64,000 bases of DNA from Streptomyces sp. NRRL F-6131 (GTDB lineage: Bacteria; Actinomycetota; Actinomycetes; Streptomycetales; Streptomycetaceae): positions 1 to 64,000 of the forward strand of contig JOHN01000007.1 of the NCBI GenBank assembly GCA_000719695.1, in the 5' to 3' direction. Position numbers and translations under genes: made by a program. A model generated the notes under the pieces. The model made no database searches. It had not been told where the DNA came from and saw only the letters and a list, made by a program, of their open reading frames with translations. Below, one piece after another: positions 41,611-50,257 of this stretch (position 1 is its first letter; every line of letters begins with the position of its first letter).

Positions 41611-41654
41611 CACGGCGGGCCCCGGGGTGGTCGAACCACCCGTGGGGCCCGCCG
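41611..41654. terminator. Bidirectional terminator between thioredoxin and WYL genes
   Basis: Long imperfect hairpin: CGGCGGGCCCC on the left pairs with GGGGCCCGCCG on the right, with an inner GGTGG/CCACC stem. Lies between two convergent genes. Confidence 0.8.
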
Positions 41655-41681
41655 TCGTGCGTTCGGCGGGCCGCCGTCGCC

Positions 41682-42686
41682 TCACCGCTCCGCCGGCGGG
41701 CGCTCGGCCGCGCCGTCCTCGTCACCGTCGCCGTCGTGGCTCCAGGTGGTGAGGCGGGCGGCGAGCGCCCGGACCTCGTCGCGGAGGGCGGCCGGGCGGC
41801 GAACCGTGAAGGGCCAGCCGAGACCGGCGAGCAGCAGGGCCATGCCGTCGAGGCGCTCGGCCCGGGCGCGCAGCAGGACCCGGCCGTCCTCGGTGGCGGT
41901 GACCGTGCCCGCGGTGGGCGGGATCCGGTGGCGGGCCTCGTCGAGACCGACGGTGAGGACGACCTCGACCTCGTGCGTCCAGGGCACCGAGGCGAGCGAC
42001 TCCAGCACCCGCTGCACCGGGTCGACGTCCGCGGGCGGTTCGAACCCGGCCTCGCACGGCCGGACCGAGCGGATCCGGTCCAACCGGAAGGTCCGCTGCT
42101 CCCCGCTGCGGTGGTCCAGGCCGGTGGTGTACCAGCGGCCGGAGTGGAAGACCAGCCCGTACGGGTCGAACTCGCGCTCGCTGGGCGCACCGCCGCGGTC
42201 CCGGTAGTCCAGCCGGACCCGGCGGCGCCGGCGCGCGGCCTCGGCGAGCGTGAACAGCGCCGCGGCCGCCGGGCTGGGGCCGGAGGCGGGCGCGGCGGTC
42301 AGTCCGACGGTCTGCTCGACGGCCGCCACCTGGTCGCGCAGCGCCGGTGGCAGCACCCGCCGGATCTTGGCGAGCGCCGACTCCCCAGCCTCCTCCCCCA
42401 CCGACAGCCCGGACCGCCGTCCGGCCAGCAGCCCCAGCACCACGGAGGCGGCCTCGTCGCCGGTGAGCATCAGCGGTGGCAGACGGAAGCCCGGCAGCAG
42501 CCGGTAGCCGCCGTAACGGCCGCGCTCGGCCTGGACGGGGATGCCGAGTTCGGCGAGCCGGGACGCGTAGCGGCGCACGGTGCGGACGTCGACGTCCAGC
42601 CGCTCGGCGAGTTCGGCGCCGGTGAGGCCGGGCCGGGCCTGGAGCAGTTCGAGGAGGGCGAGGATGCGGCTGACCGGGTGCTCCAT
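41682..42686 (-). CDS. WYL-domain transcriptional regulator (YafY/PafC family)
   Basis: 334 aa. N-terminal winged helix SRILALLELLQARPGLTGAELAERLDVDVRTVRRYASRLAELGIPV, the middle WYL domain (RVRLDYRDRGGAPSEREFDPYGLVFHSGRWYTTGLDHRSGEQRTFRLDRI) and the C-terminal WCX extension. WYL domains sense nucleic acid or nucleotide ligands. Divergent from an alpha/beta hydrolase gene, which it may control. A 12-18-bp tandem repeat lies just upstream of its ATG. Confidence 0.9.
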   Translation of the reverse strand: MEHPVSRILALLELLQARPGLTGAELAERLDVDVRTVRRYASRLAELGIPVQAERGRYGGYRLLPGFRLPPLMLTGDEAASVVLGLLAGRRSGLSVGEEAGESALAKIRRVLPPALRDQVAAVEQTVGLTAAPASGPSPAAAALFTLAEAARRRRRVRLDYRDRGGAPSEREFDPYGLVFHSGRWYTTGLDHRSGEQRTFRLDRIRSVRPCEAGFEPPADVDPVQRVLESLASVPWTHEVEVVLTVGLDEARHRIPPTAGTVTATEDGRVLLRARAERLDGMALLLAGLGWPFTVRRPAALRDEVRALAARLTTWSHDGDGDEDGAAERPPAER

Positions 42687-42699
42687 GGCGCTGCGCTCC

Positions 42700-42786
42700 T
42701 CCCGTTCGCGTTCCCGGTCCCGTTCGCGTTCCCGGTCCCGGTCGCGTTCCCGGTCCCGTTCGCGTTCGCGTTCCCGGTCCCGTTCC
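42700..42786. repeat. Tandem repeat of GTTCGCGTTCCCGGTCCC units
   Basis: Imperfect 6-bp-based units (GTTCGC, GTTCCC, GGTCCC) repeated about 14 times immediately upstream of the WYL start. In the WYL frame it would encode alternating Arg/Glu/Asp. Sits in the divergent promoter, so copy number could affect expression. Confidence 0.8.
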
Positions 42787-42944
42787 GTCGGACCGTCGCG
42801 CCGTACGGCGATCGATCCGGTGATTAATCCGGTCGAGTTCTGTCCGGTTGCGATTCTAGGGTCGGAGTCAACGGCGGGCGCCGGGTGACGGTCGGGACCG
42901 GAACCGGACGCACGACTGGCATCCCACGAGAGGACCGTCCCATC

Positions 42945-43688
42945 ATGAGCACCTTCGTACTCGTCCCCGGTTTCTGGCTCGGCGGCTGGGCCTGGGACGC
43001 GGTCGCCGAACCGCTGCGCGCCGCCGGCCACACCGTGCACGCGGTGACCCTGCCCGGACTCGCCGAACGGGCCGGCGAGGCCACGCCGGAGACCGGTGCC
43101 GAGGCCCACATCGCCGACCTCACCGACCTGTTGGTCCGTGCCGACCTCCGGGACGTCGTCCTGGTGGCGCACAGCGGCGGCACCATCGCCGTGTCCGGCG
43201 CGGCCGACCGGGTGCCGGAGCGGATCCGGCGGGTGGTCTACCTCGACTCCGGCCCGCTCGACGACGGTGCGGTGCTCGCGGACCTCTGGGAGCCGGCCTA
43301 CCGCGCCACGCTGGAGGCCTCGATGGTCGACGGCGGGGGGCTGCCGTTGCCGTCCTGGGAGGTGCTGGCCTCCGACGGCGCCGATGTGACGGGGATCGAC
43401 GAGGCGGGGCTGGCGCGGTTCCGCGAGCGGGCCACCGACCAGCCGGCCGGGACGTTCTACGAGCCGGTGCGGCTGACCGGGGCGGGCGAGAAGCTGCCGA
43501 AGGCCCTGGTCTCGTGCACGATGCCGCTGGCGCAGGTCCGGGAGATGATCGCCGCCGGGCACCCGTACTTCGCGGCGCTCGGCGGCCCGGAGTGGGAGCT
43601 GCGCGAGGTGCCGACGGGGCACTGGCCGATGTTCTCCCGGCCGGCGGAAACGGCAGCGGTGCTCGCGGAGTTGGCGGAGCTCGCGTAG
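42945..43688 (+). CDS. Alpha/beta hydrolase, EstA/salicylate esterase-like
   Basis: 247 aa. Oxyanion-loop start VLVPGFWLGGWAWDAVAEPLRAAGH, nucleophile elbow LVAHSGGTIAVSGAAD (Ser in AHSGG), and C-terminal VPTGHWPMFSRP with the catalytic His. The family includes plant-type esterases and hydroxynitrile lyase-like enzymes; substrate unknown. Divergent from the WYL regulator. Confidence 0.85.
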   Translation: MSTFVLVPGFWLGGWAWDAVAEPLRAAGHTVHAVTLPGLAERAGEATPETGAEAHIADLTDLLVRADLRDVVLVAHSGGTIAVSGAADRVPERIRRVVYLDSGPLDDGAVLADLWEPAYRATLEASMVDGGGLPLPSWEVLASDGADVTGIDEAGLARFRERATDQPAGTFYEPVRLTGAGEKLPKALVSCTMPLAQVREMIAAGHPYFAALGGPEWELREVPTGHWPMFSRPAETAAVLAELAELA

Positions 43689-43985
43689 GGGCGTCCGGTT
43701 CCGGGCCGGTCGGGCCCGGTCGGGGCTCGGTCCGGACCCGACCGGTCGCGGCACGACGTGAAGGTCACGCGGGTGTGAAGGGTTTCCGGGGACTGGCGCT
43801 TCGCCCGCGTGTTCGGCTGCGCCGGGCGGGCCGGTCGGCGCAGGATGGGCAGGGCCACACGGCACCGCAGGGCCACCCGGCAACACGGCACGCGGCACAC
43901 CGGCGCGGGCCTGCATCGGCCCCTGCCGGCCCGCCCGGTCGAGACCACCGATCAGCACACGGAACAACAGCACCGAGGAGCACGC

Positions 43986-45482
43986 ATGACCTCCCCCCAG
44001 TCCACCACCCCCGAGGAGTTCGACGTCATCGTGATCGGCGCGGGCCCCACCGGCGAGAACGTCGCCGACCGGACGGCCGCCGCCGGACTGCGCACGGTGA
44101 TCGTGGAGAGCGAGTTGGTCGGCGGCGAGTGCTCCTACTGGGCCTGCATGCCGAGCAAGGCGCTGCTGCGCCCGGTGGCCGCCCTGGCCGACGCCCGTGC
44201 GGTGGCCGGCTCCCGGGAGGCGGTCGGCGGTGGCGCACTGGACCCGGCCGCGGTGCTCGCCCGACGCGACTCCTTCACCTCGCACTGGCAGGACGACGGT
44301 CAGGTGCAGTGGCTCCGCGACACCGGCATCGAACTGGCCCGTGGCCACGGCCGGCTGGCCGGCGAGCGGCAGGTGACCGTCGAGGGGGAGGACGGCGGCG
44401 AGCGGCTGCTGGTGGCCCGGCACGCCGTCGCGATCTGCACCGGCAGCCGGCCGGTGCTGCCGTACGACGTCGCCGGCCTGGCCGACGCCCGGCCGTGGAC
44501 CAACCGCGAGGCGACCGGCTCGCCCACCGTCCCCCGGCGACTGGCGGTGGTCGGCGGCGGGGTGGTCGGTGTGGAACTGGCCACCGCCTGGCGGGCGCTC
44601 GGCTCGGAGGTCGTGCTGCTGGTCCGTGGCGGCGGGCTGCTGCCCCGGATGGAGCCGTTCGCCGGCGAGCTGGTCGCGGACGGCCTGCGGGACCTCGGCG
44701 TGGACGTCCGCTTCGGGACCGCGGTCACCGCGTTGGAGCGCCGGGCGGTGGACACGGCGGGTGCGACGGACGGCGCGAGTGCGGCAGACGGCCGGTCCGA
44801 GGTCTCCCTCACCCTGGGCGACGGCGGACGGCTGACCGTGGACGAGGTGCTGTACGCCACCGGACGCGCCCCGCGCACGGCGGACGTCGGCCTGGAGCAG
44901 GTCGGTCTGCACCCCGGTGACTGGCTCGACGTCGACGACAGCTGCACCGTGCTCGGCGTCGACGGCGCGTGGCTGTACGCCGCCGGGGACGTCAACCACC
45001 GGGCGCTGCTCACCCATCAGGGGAAGTACCAGGCGCGAATCACCGGCGCGGCGATCGTCGCCCGCGCCCAGGCACGCCCGCTGGACACCGCACGCTGGGG
45101 CGCTCACGCCGCGTCGGCGGACAGCGCAGGCGCGCCCCAGGTCGTCTTCACGCAACCGGAGGTCGCCTCCGTCGGTCTGACCCTCGACGCCGCCGAGCAG
45201 GCCGGACTGCGGGTCAAGGTGATCGACCACGACCTCGGCGCGGTCGCCGGTGCCTCGCTCTACGGCGACGACTACCGCGGCCGGGCCCGGGTCGTCTTCG
45301 ACCTGGACCGGGAGGTGCTGGTCGGCGCGACCTTCGTCGGGCCCGGCGTCTCCGAGTTGCTGCACTCGGCGACGATCGCGGTGGTCGGCGAGGTGCCGAT
45401 CGACCGGCTCTGGCACGCGGTGCCCGCCTACCCGACGATCAGCGAGGTCTGGTTGCGGCTGCTGGAGGGCTGCCGGGGCTGA
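43986..45482 (+). CDS. Class I pyridine nucleotide-disulfide oxidoreductase (mercuric reductase/LPD-like)
   Basis: 498 aa. FAD-binding FDVIVIGAGPTGENVADRTAAAG at the start, redox-active disulfide GGECSYWACMPSKALLRP (Cys-x4-Cys), NAD(P) site LAVVGGGVVGVELATAWRALG, second FAD motif VDGAWLYAAGDVNHRALLTHQGKYQARI and a dimerization domain. The C-terminal interface lacks the HAHPT motif of dihydrolipoamide dehydrogenase, and there is no MerR or MerA heavy-metal domain, so the substrate is open. A perfect hairpin follows the stop. Confidence 0.87.
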   Translation: MTSPQSTTPEEFDVIVIGAGPTGENVADRTAAAGLRTVIVESELVGGECSYWACMPSKALLRPVAALADARAVAGSREAVGGGALDPAAVLARRDSFTSHWQDDGQVQWLRDTGIELARGHGRLAGERQVTVEGEDGGERLLVARHAVAICTGSRPVLPYDVAGLADARPWTNREATGSPTVPRRLAVVGGGVVGVELATAWRALGSEVVLLVRGGGLLPRMEPFAGELVADGLRDLGVDVRFGTAVTALERRAVDTAGATDGASAADGRSEVSLTLGDGGRLTVDEVLYATGRAPRTADVGLEQVGLHPGDWLDVDDSCTVLGVDGAWLYAAGDVNHRALLTHQGKYQARITGAAIVARAQARPLDTARWGAHAASADSAGAPQVVFTQPEVASVGLTLDAAEQAGLRVKVIDHDLGAVAGASLYGDDYRGRARVVFDLDREVLVGATFVGPGVSELLHSATIAVVGEVPIDRLWHAVPAYPTISEVWLRLLEGCRG

Positions 45483-45829
45483 GGAAGCCCGACGGCGCGG
45501 CGCCCGGGCCCGGCGGTGCGCCGCGCCGTCGGGCCGGCGCCGGGCGGACCGGCGTCGGACGGACCGGCGTCGGACGGACCGGCGTCGGACGGACCGGCGT
45601 CGGACGGACCGGCGACCGGCGTCGGACGGACCGGCGACCGGCGACCGGCGTCGGACGGACCGGCGACCGGCGACCGGCGTCGGACGGACCGGCGTCGGAC
45701 GGACCGGCGACCGGCGACCGGCGACCGGCGCCCGGCGCGGCGAGATGTGGCGGGCGGCCGACGGCGGGACACTGGCCCGGGAGGGGTGTCCGGGCGGGGG
45801 CCGTTTCGCCGAGCAGGTGGTGTGTGGCA
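45483..45829 (+). repeat. Tandem repeat region of GGCGTCGGACGGACC and GGCGACC units
   Basis: From about 45536 to 45735 the DNA consists of nine copies of a 15-bp unit (GGCGTCGGACGGACC) and runs of an 8-bp unit (GGCGACCG). It is preceded by a hairpin and followed by the BNR-repeat gene. Readable without stops in several frames, but only as repeat peptides; no gene supported. Confidence 0.85.
45488..45533 (+). terminator. Terminator of the flavoprotein gene
   Basis: Perfect 15-bp arms CCCGACGGCGCGGCG (45488-45502) and its complement (45519-45533), 16-nt loop, 5 bp past the stop. Confidence 0.85.
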
Positions 45830-46927
45830 ATGACCGAGGTGCTGTTGGCCGTCGGAACCGAGAAGGGCCTCTTTCTCGGACGCAGTCGTGACCGGCTGAA
45901 CTGGGAGTTCAGCGGGCCGCACTTCCGGATGAACGCGATCTACTCGGTCGCCGTCGACCGCCGTGACGGTCGGACCAGACTCCTGGTGGGCGCCGACAGC
46001 AGCCACTGGGGCCCGTCGGTGTGGCGCTCGGACGACCTCGGGGAGAGCTGGTTCGAGCCGCCCACCCCGGCGATCCGCTTCCCGGAGAGCACCGGCGCCT
46101 CGCTCGCCCGGGTCTGGCAGCTCCAGCCGGCCGGCCCCGAGGCCCCCGGCGTCGTCTACGCGGGCACCGAACCCGCCGCGCTGTTCCGCTCCGAGGACGG
46201 CGGCGAGACCTTCAGCCTGATCGAGTCGCTCTGGAACCACCCGCAGCGCACCGAGTGGGGCGCCGGCTACGGCGGCCAGGGCCTGCACACCGTCCTCAGC
46301 GACCCGCGCGACCCGGAGCGGCTGCTGGTCGCCGTCTCCAGCGGCGGCGTCTACCGCAGCAAGGACGGCGGCGGCAGCTGGGAGCCGTCCAACAACGGGC
46401 TGCGCGCCGAGTTCCTGCCGGAGGAGAACCAGTACCCCGAGTTCGGCCAGTGCGTGCACAAGATCGCCCGCGACGCCGTCAACCCGGACCGGCTCTACCT
46501 GCAGAACCACGGCGGCGTCTACCGCAGCGACGACGGCGGCGAGACCTGGCGCTCGATCGCCGCCGGCCTGCCCGCCGACTTCGGCTTCGCGATCGCCGCC
46601 CACCCGCACCGCGCCGACACCGCCTACGTGTTCCCGCTCGGCGGCGCCGACGACCGGATCCCGCCGGGCCGCCGCTGCCGGGTCTTCCGCACCAACGACG
46701 CGGGCGACAGCTGGCAGGCGCTCGCCGAGGGCCTGCCCGGCGAGGACCACTACGGCATCGTGCTGCGGGACGCGCTGCGCACCGACGACCTCGCACCGGC
46801 CGGCATCTACTTCGGCAACCGGACCGGTGACGTCTACGCGAGCCACGACGAGGGCGGGCACTGGGCGCTGGTGGTCTCCCACCTGCCGGACGTCCTCTGC
46901 GTCCGCGCGGCCGTGATCGCCGACTGA
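45830..46927 (+). CDS. BNR/WD40-like beta-propeller protein
   Basis: 365 aa with repeated Asp-box/BNR-like elements: WRSDDLGESWFEP, FRSEDGGETFSLI, YRSKDGGGSWEPS, YRSDDGGETWRSI, FRTNDAGDSWQAL, YASHDEGGHWALV. These build a six- to seven-bladed propeller as in sialidases and VPS10 domains. No signal peptide, so cytoplasmic. The N-terminus MTEVLLAVGTEKGLFLGRS is conserved in this group. Function unknown; not assigned as a sialidase because catalytic residues are not visible. Confidence 0.85.
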   Translation: MTEVLLAVGTEKGLFLGRSRDRLNWEFSGPHFRMNAIYSVAVDRRDGRTRLLVGADSSHWGPSVWRSDDLGESWFEPPTPAIRFPESTGASLARVWQLQPAGPEAPGVVYAGTEPAALFRSEDGGETFSLIESLWNHPQRTEWGAGYGGQGLHTVLSDPRDPERLLVAVSSGGVYRSKDGGGSWEPSNNGLRAEFLPEENQYPEFGQCVHKIARDAVNPDRLYLQNHGGVYRSDDGGETWRSIAAGLPADFGFAIAAHPHRADTAYVFPLGGADDRIPPGRRCRVFRTNDAGDSWQALAEGLPGEDHYGIVLRDALRTDDLAPAGIYFGNRTGDVYASHDEGGHWALVVSHLPDVLCVRAAVIAD

Positions 46928-47150
46928 GCCGGGGACGCCGCGGCCGGTCCTGCGGGACGGCACCGGCAACCGGTGACCGGCGCCCGGCGGCGGCGACCGG
47001 CGGCCCGTGGACTTCGACCGACCGGCGCGGCTTCCCGGTCGATCGACCGTTGATCGACGGCCGGTTGATCCCGAAGCGTCGTTCGCCCAGCATGGCCGAG
47101 GACGGGGCGTGCCCAGAGGCGTGCCGAGGCGCGAGGATCGGACCGACGAC

Positions 47151-47927
47151 GTGGCACAGGAGCGGGGCGACTGGCAGTACGGGTACGACGCCGACGGGGT
47201 CGCCGTCGTGCGGTACGAGCGGGGCGAACGGGAGGGCCGCCCCTGGGCCGACCGCCTGGAGGTGGTCGACCCCCGCGCCGACCTGGCCGCCCAGGCCGCC
47301 TTCGTCCGGACGGAACTGGCGGGCTGGGTGGTCTCCGGCCCGCTCCCGCTCGGCGAGGAACTGGTGCGCCGGGGGGCCACCGTGCTGCGCCACGGCCACA
47401 CGATGCACCGGAGCCTCACCGACGCGCCCCCGCCCGGGGGTTGGGGCGCGTGGGCCCGCACCCCGCTCCGGGACGGGCTGCGCACCGTGCCCTGCGACCG
47501 CGGGGCCGAGGAGCTGGCCCCGGTCTCCCGGGCCGCCTTCGGTCCCGGTCACCCGGACCACCTCCAGGCCGAGGACCAGGGTGAGCAGGCCAAGGTCGGC
47601 AAGCTCGCCGCACTGCTGGCCGGGCAGGTCATAGGGCCCCTGATGCCGTCCAGCGCCCTGGTCGTGGACGGTACCGACCGGGTGGTGGCCGGCGCCGTCC
47701 TCACCGACTGGGACGGTCTGCCCTGGATCGCCCATGTGTTCCGCGACCCCGCGCGCGGCTACCCCGGTCTCGGCCGCGACCTGCTGCGCCGCGTCGTCGC
47801 CGAGGTCGCCGCCGGCGGCGCCACCGAGATCGGACTGGCCGTGACCGAGGGCAACCGGGCCCAGCGGTTGTACGAGGAGCTGGGCTTCACGACGACGCGC
47901 AGCTCGCTGACGGTCGTCGTCCCCTGA
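47151..47927 (+). CDS. GNAT-family N-acetyltransferase
   Basis: About 258 aa from GTG 47151; earlier starts (47007) are possible. The GNAT core lies at the C-terminus: WIAHVFRDPARGYPGLGRDLLRRVVAEVAAGGATEIGLAVTEGNRAQRLYEELGFTTTRS. The N-terminal 150 residues are divergent and may be a second degenerate GNAT fold. Substrate unknown. Confidence 0.8.
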   Translation: MAQERGDWQYGYDADGVAVVRYERGEREGRPWADRLEVVDPRADLAAQAAFVRTELAGWVVSGPLPLGEELVRRGATVLRHGHTMHRSLTDAPPPGGWGAWARTPLRDGLRTVPCDRGAEELAPVSRAAFGPGHPDHLQAEDQGEQAKVGKLAALLAGQVIGPLMPSSALVVDGTDRVVAGAVLTDWDGLPWIAHVFRDPARGYPGLGRDLLRRVVAEVAAGGATEIGLAVTEGNRAQRLYEELGFTTTRSSLTVVVP

Positions 47928-48005
47928 GTGGTGCGGAGTGCCGCGGAGTGCGCGGCGTGGGCGAAGTGCCGCCGCGTCTCCCCCGTGACCCCGTGACCCC
48001 GTGAC

Positions 48006-48039
48006 CCTGGAGCCGGCCCTCAGGGGTGGGCCAGCTCCA
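48006..48039. terminator. Candidate terminator at the 3' end of the DMT gene
   Basis: CTGGAGCCGGCCC pairs with GGGCCAGCTCCAG with one mismatch, overlapping the DMT stop region; CGTGACCCC is repeated just before it. Confidence 0.55.
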
Positions 48040-48868
48040 GGACGGCTATCCCGGCCAGCACGGCCGCGCTCGCCGCCATCCGCAGCCGCCCGAGGCGCTC
48101 CCGGAAGACGACGGTGGCGATCAGTGCGGCGATCACGATGCTGGTCTCGCGCAGCGCGGCGATCGTCGCGAGGTTCCCCCGGGACTGCGCCCACACCACG
48201 AGCCCGTAGGCGGTCAGCGACAGCACACCGCCGAGCAGCCCGAACGGGACCGCCGGACCGGCCCCGGCCAGCAGGCTCCGCCCCCGGCGCGCCCAGGCGA
48301 TCAGCGCCAGGACCGGCCCCTGGAGGACGAACAGCCAGGCGACGTAGCCGCCGACCGTCCCCGCGTGGCGGACGCCGGCGCCGTCCGCCACGGTGTACGC
48401 GGCGATCGTCACCCCGGTACCGAGGGCCGCCCCGAGCGCGGGCAGCTGGGCGCGGCCCGGGATCCCCCGGGCGAAGGCCAGCCCGACCAGCCCGCAGGAG
48501 ATGACGGCCACGCCGAGCAACTCCCCGCCCCCGAGCGCCTCGCCGAGGACGGTCACCGACAGCACCGCCACCAGAAGCGGCGCCGAGCCGCGCGCGATCG
48601 GGTACATCTGCCCGAAGTCCCCCAGCTGGTAGGCGCGCAGGAGCAGCAGCTGGGACGTCACCTGCATCGCCACCGAGGCCAGCAGGTACGGCCAGGCGGC
48701 GGCCTCCGGCAAGGGGTTGAGCGCCACCAGGACCACCGCGCACGCGGTGTAGGCGAGGTTGATCAGGGCGAAGCCGACGAGCTTGTCCTCGATCCGGTGC
48801 GCCAGACCGTTCCAGACGGCGTGCAGGACGGCGGCGGTCAGAACGGCCACGGGAACGGCGGCGGTCAC
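48020..48868 (-). CDS. EamA/DMT-family transporter
   Basis: 282 aa with about ten hydrophobic segments in two EamA-like halves (LHAVWNGLAHRIEDK...; LFVLQGPVLALIAWARR...ETSIVIAALIATVVFRERLGRLRMAASAAVLAGIAVL). Probable metabolite exporter. GTG 48868 has GGGAGGGGAG 8 bases upstream. Divergent from an RpiR-family regulator, which likely controls it. Confidence 0.85.
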   Translation of the reverse strand: MTAAVPVAVLTAAVLHAVWNGLAHRIEDKLVGFALINLAYTACAVVLVALNPLPEAAAWPYLLASVAMQVTSQLLLLRAYQLGDFGQMYPIARGSAPLLVAVLSVTVLGEALGGGELLGVAVISCGLVGLAFARGIPGRAQLPALGAALGTGVTIAAYTVADGAGVRHAGTVGGYVAWLFVLQGPVLALIAWARRGRSLLAGAGPAVPFGLLGGVLSLTAYGLVVWAQSRGNLATIAALRETSIVIAALIATVVFRERLGRLRMAASAAVLAGIAVLELAHP

Positions 48869-48936
48869 GGCGGAACTCCCCTCCCTGGAACGGACGAGCA
48901 ACGGACGAACGACGGACCGGCGGATCACCGATCCCC

Positions 48937-48949
48937 GGAACCGCGTTCC
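48937..48949. promoter_or_regulatory. Candidate RpiR operator
   Basis: GGAAC-CGC-GTTCC, a perfect 5-bp-arm palindrome 17 bp before the RpiR ATG, in the divergent DMT/RpiR promoter. Related GGAAC and GTTCC half-sites flank it. Confidence 0.45.
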
Positions 48950-48965
48950 ACGGTACACTGAATCC

Positions 48966-49829
48966 ATGGAAGAGCGTTCCGAATTTTCTCCGCTGGAGTC
49001 CCAGCTGGCCGCACACGTCCGCGCCCGGCTCGGCGAACTGCGCGGCAGCGAGGCGCGGGTCGCCCAGGTGGTGCTCGCCCGGGGCGCCGATCTGGTCGGC
49101 CTCAGCGTGAGCGACGTCGCCGAGCTGGCCGGGACGGCGCCGTCCTCGGTGGTCCGGGCCTGTCAGCGGCTCGGCTTCCGGGGCTACCAGGAGCTGAAGA
49201 TCGCCGCCGTCCGGCAGGCCCCGGCCCCCGCGGCGGACGCGGCCGACACCCGGGACCCGGCCGCCCGCGCGCTCTCCGACACCGTCCGGGCCGCCCGGGA
49301 GGCGCTCGACGGGATCGGCACGACGCTCTCCCCGGACGGACTGCGGGCCGCGGCCGGGGTGCTGAACTCCGCCGACCACGTCCTGGTCCTCGGCGAGGGG
49401 CTGTCCGGCGCGGTGGTCCTGGACGCCGCCTACCGGCTGCGCGCCCTGGGCCTGCGCACCGACTCCCCCGCCGACCCGAGCACCGCCCAGCTGGCCGCCG
49501 CCCAACTGCCGCCCACCGCCGCGTGCCTGGCCGTCAGCCACACCGGCGCGACCCGCACCGTGGTCGACGCCGCCCGCCACGCCCGCGGCAACGGCGCCGC
49601 GGTGGTCGCGCTCACCAGCTACGCCCGCTCCCCGCTCAGCGAGACCGCCACCCACACCCTGGTCGCGGGCGGCCAGGACCTCGTCTTCGGCCTGGAGACC
49701 ACCGCCAGCCGCATCGCCCACCTGACGGTGCTGGACGCGCTGACCCTCACCCTGCTCGCCCTGCGCGGCGAGCCCGCCGAGCAGGCCCTGCGCCGCTCGG
49801 CCGACGTCACGGCCGACCAGATGTACTAG
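48966..49829 (+). CDS. MurR/RpiR-family transcriptional regulator
   Basis: 287 aa. N-terminal HTH_6 (SEARVAQVVLARGADLVGLSVSDVAELAGTAPSSVVRACQRLGFRGYQELKIA) and a C-terminal SIS sugar-isomerase domain (DHVLVLGEGLSGAVVLDAAYRL...CLAVSHTGATRTVVDAARHARGNGAAVVALTSYARSPL). SIS domains bind phosphosugars, so the effector is probably one. It faces a DMT transporter gene across 97 bp. Confidence 0.92.
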   Translation: MEERSEFSPLESQLAAHVRARLGELRGSEARVAQVVLARGADLVGLSVSDVAELAGTAPSSVVRACQRLGFRGYQELKIAAVRQAPAPAADAADTRDPAARALSDTVRAAREALDGIGTTLSPDGLRAAAGVLNSADHVLVLGEGLSGAVVLDAAYRLRALGLRTDSPADPSTAQLAAAQLPPTAACLAVSHTGATRTVVDAARHARGNGAAVVALTSYARSPLSETATHTLVAGGQDLVFGLETTASRIAHLTVLDALTLTLLALRGEPAEQALRRSADVTADQMY

Positions 49830-50257
49830 CCGAGCAGCCGGACGGACGAGCGGGCGGACGGACGAGCGGGCGGACGGACGGGCCGAGCCGCCGTCAGTTC
49901 CGCCCGGACGACTCGCCCCGGCCGGGGGCGGCCGGAGCGAGGCCGGCCCCGTGCCCCGGGGTGCCTGTCCGCACCCGTCGGGTCGGACGGTACGGCGGGT
50001 GCCCGCCGCCGTGGTGAACGCGTCCTGCAGGAGTCCCCGACGTTCCGTGCAAAAGCTCCGGGCCCCGGATCGCGGTCGGGCGGACCGGTCGGCGGGCCCG
50101 GTCCGCGGGGAGTCGCACGGGCCTCCGCGAACGGCCGGAAACAGCGCCCCGGGGATCCCCGGGGGAACGGGGACGGCGCGCCGCCGGGCCGCCCCCGCGG
50201 TCCCGGCCGGTGGAACGACGACGGGCCTCGTCAGTGCCGGTGTGTAGGCTCGCGGAC
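49830..50257 (+). other. Intergenic region between RpiR and LacI genes
   Basis: 428 bp. It starts with 2.5 copies of a 16-bp repeat (GGACGGACGAGCGGGC, 49840-49880). The rest is GC-rich with small dyads; no gene, RNA or clear operator is recognised. Confidence 0.5.

Noticed and set aside
41682..45830. WYL regulator as part of a 1,382-aa protein
   Set aside because: The extra N-terminal part is antisense to the flavoprotein and hydrolase genes; the WYL protein is complete from ATG 42686.
45830..46927. Sialidase
   Set aside because: Only Asp-box/BNR repeats are visible; no signal peptide or catalytic Arg/Tyr/Glu set was recognised.
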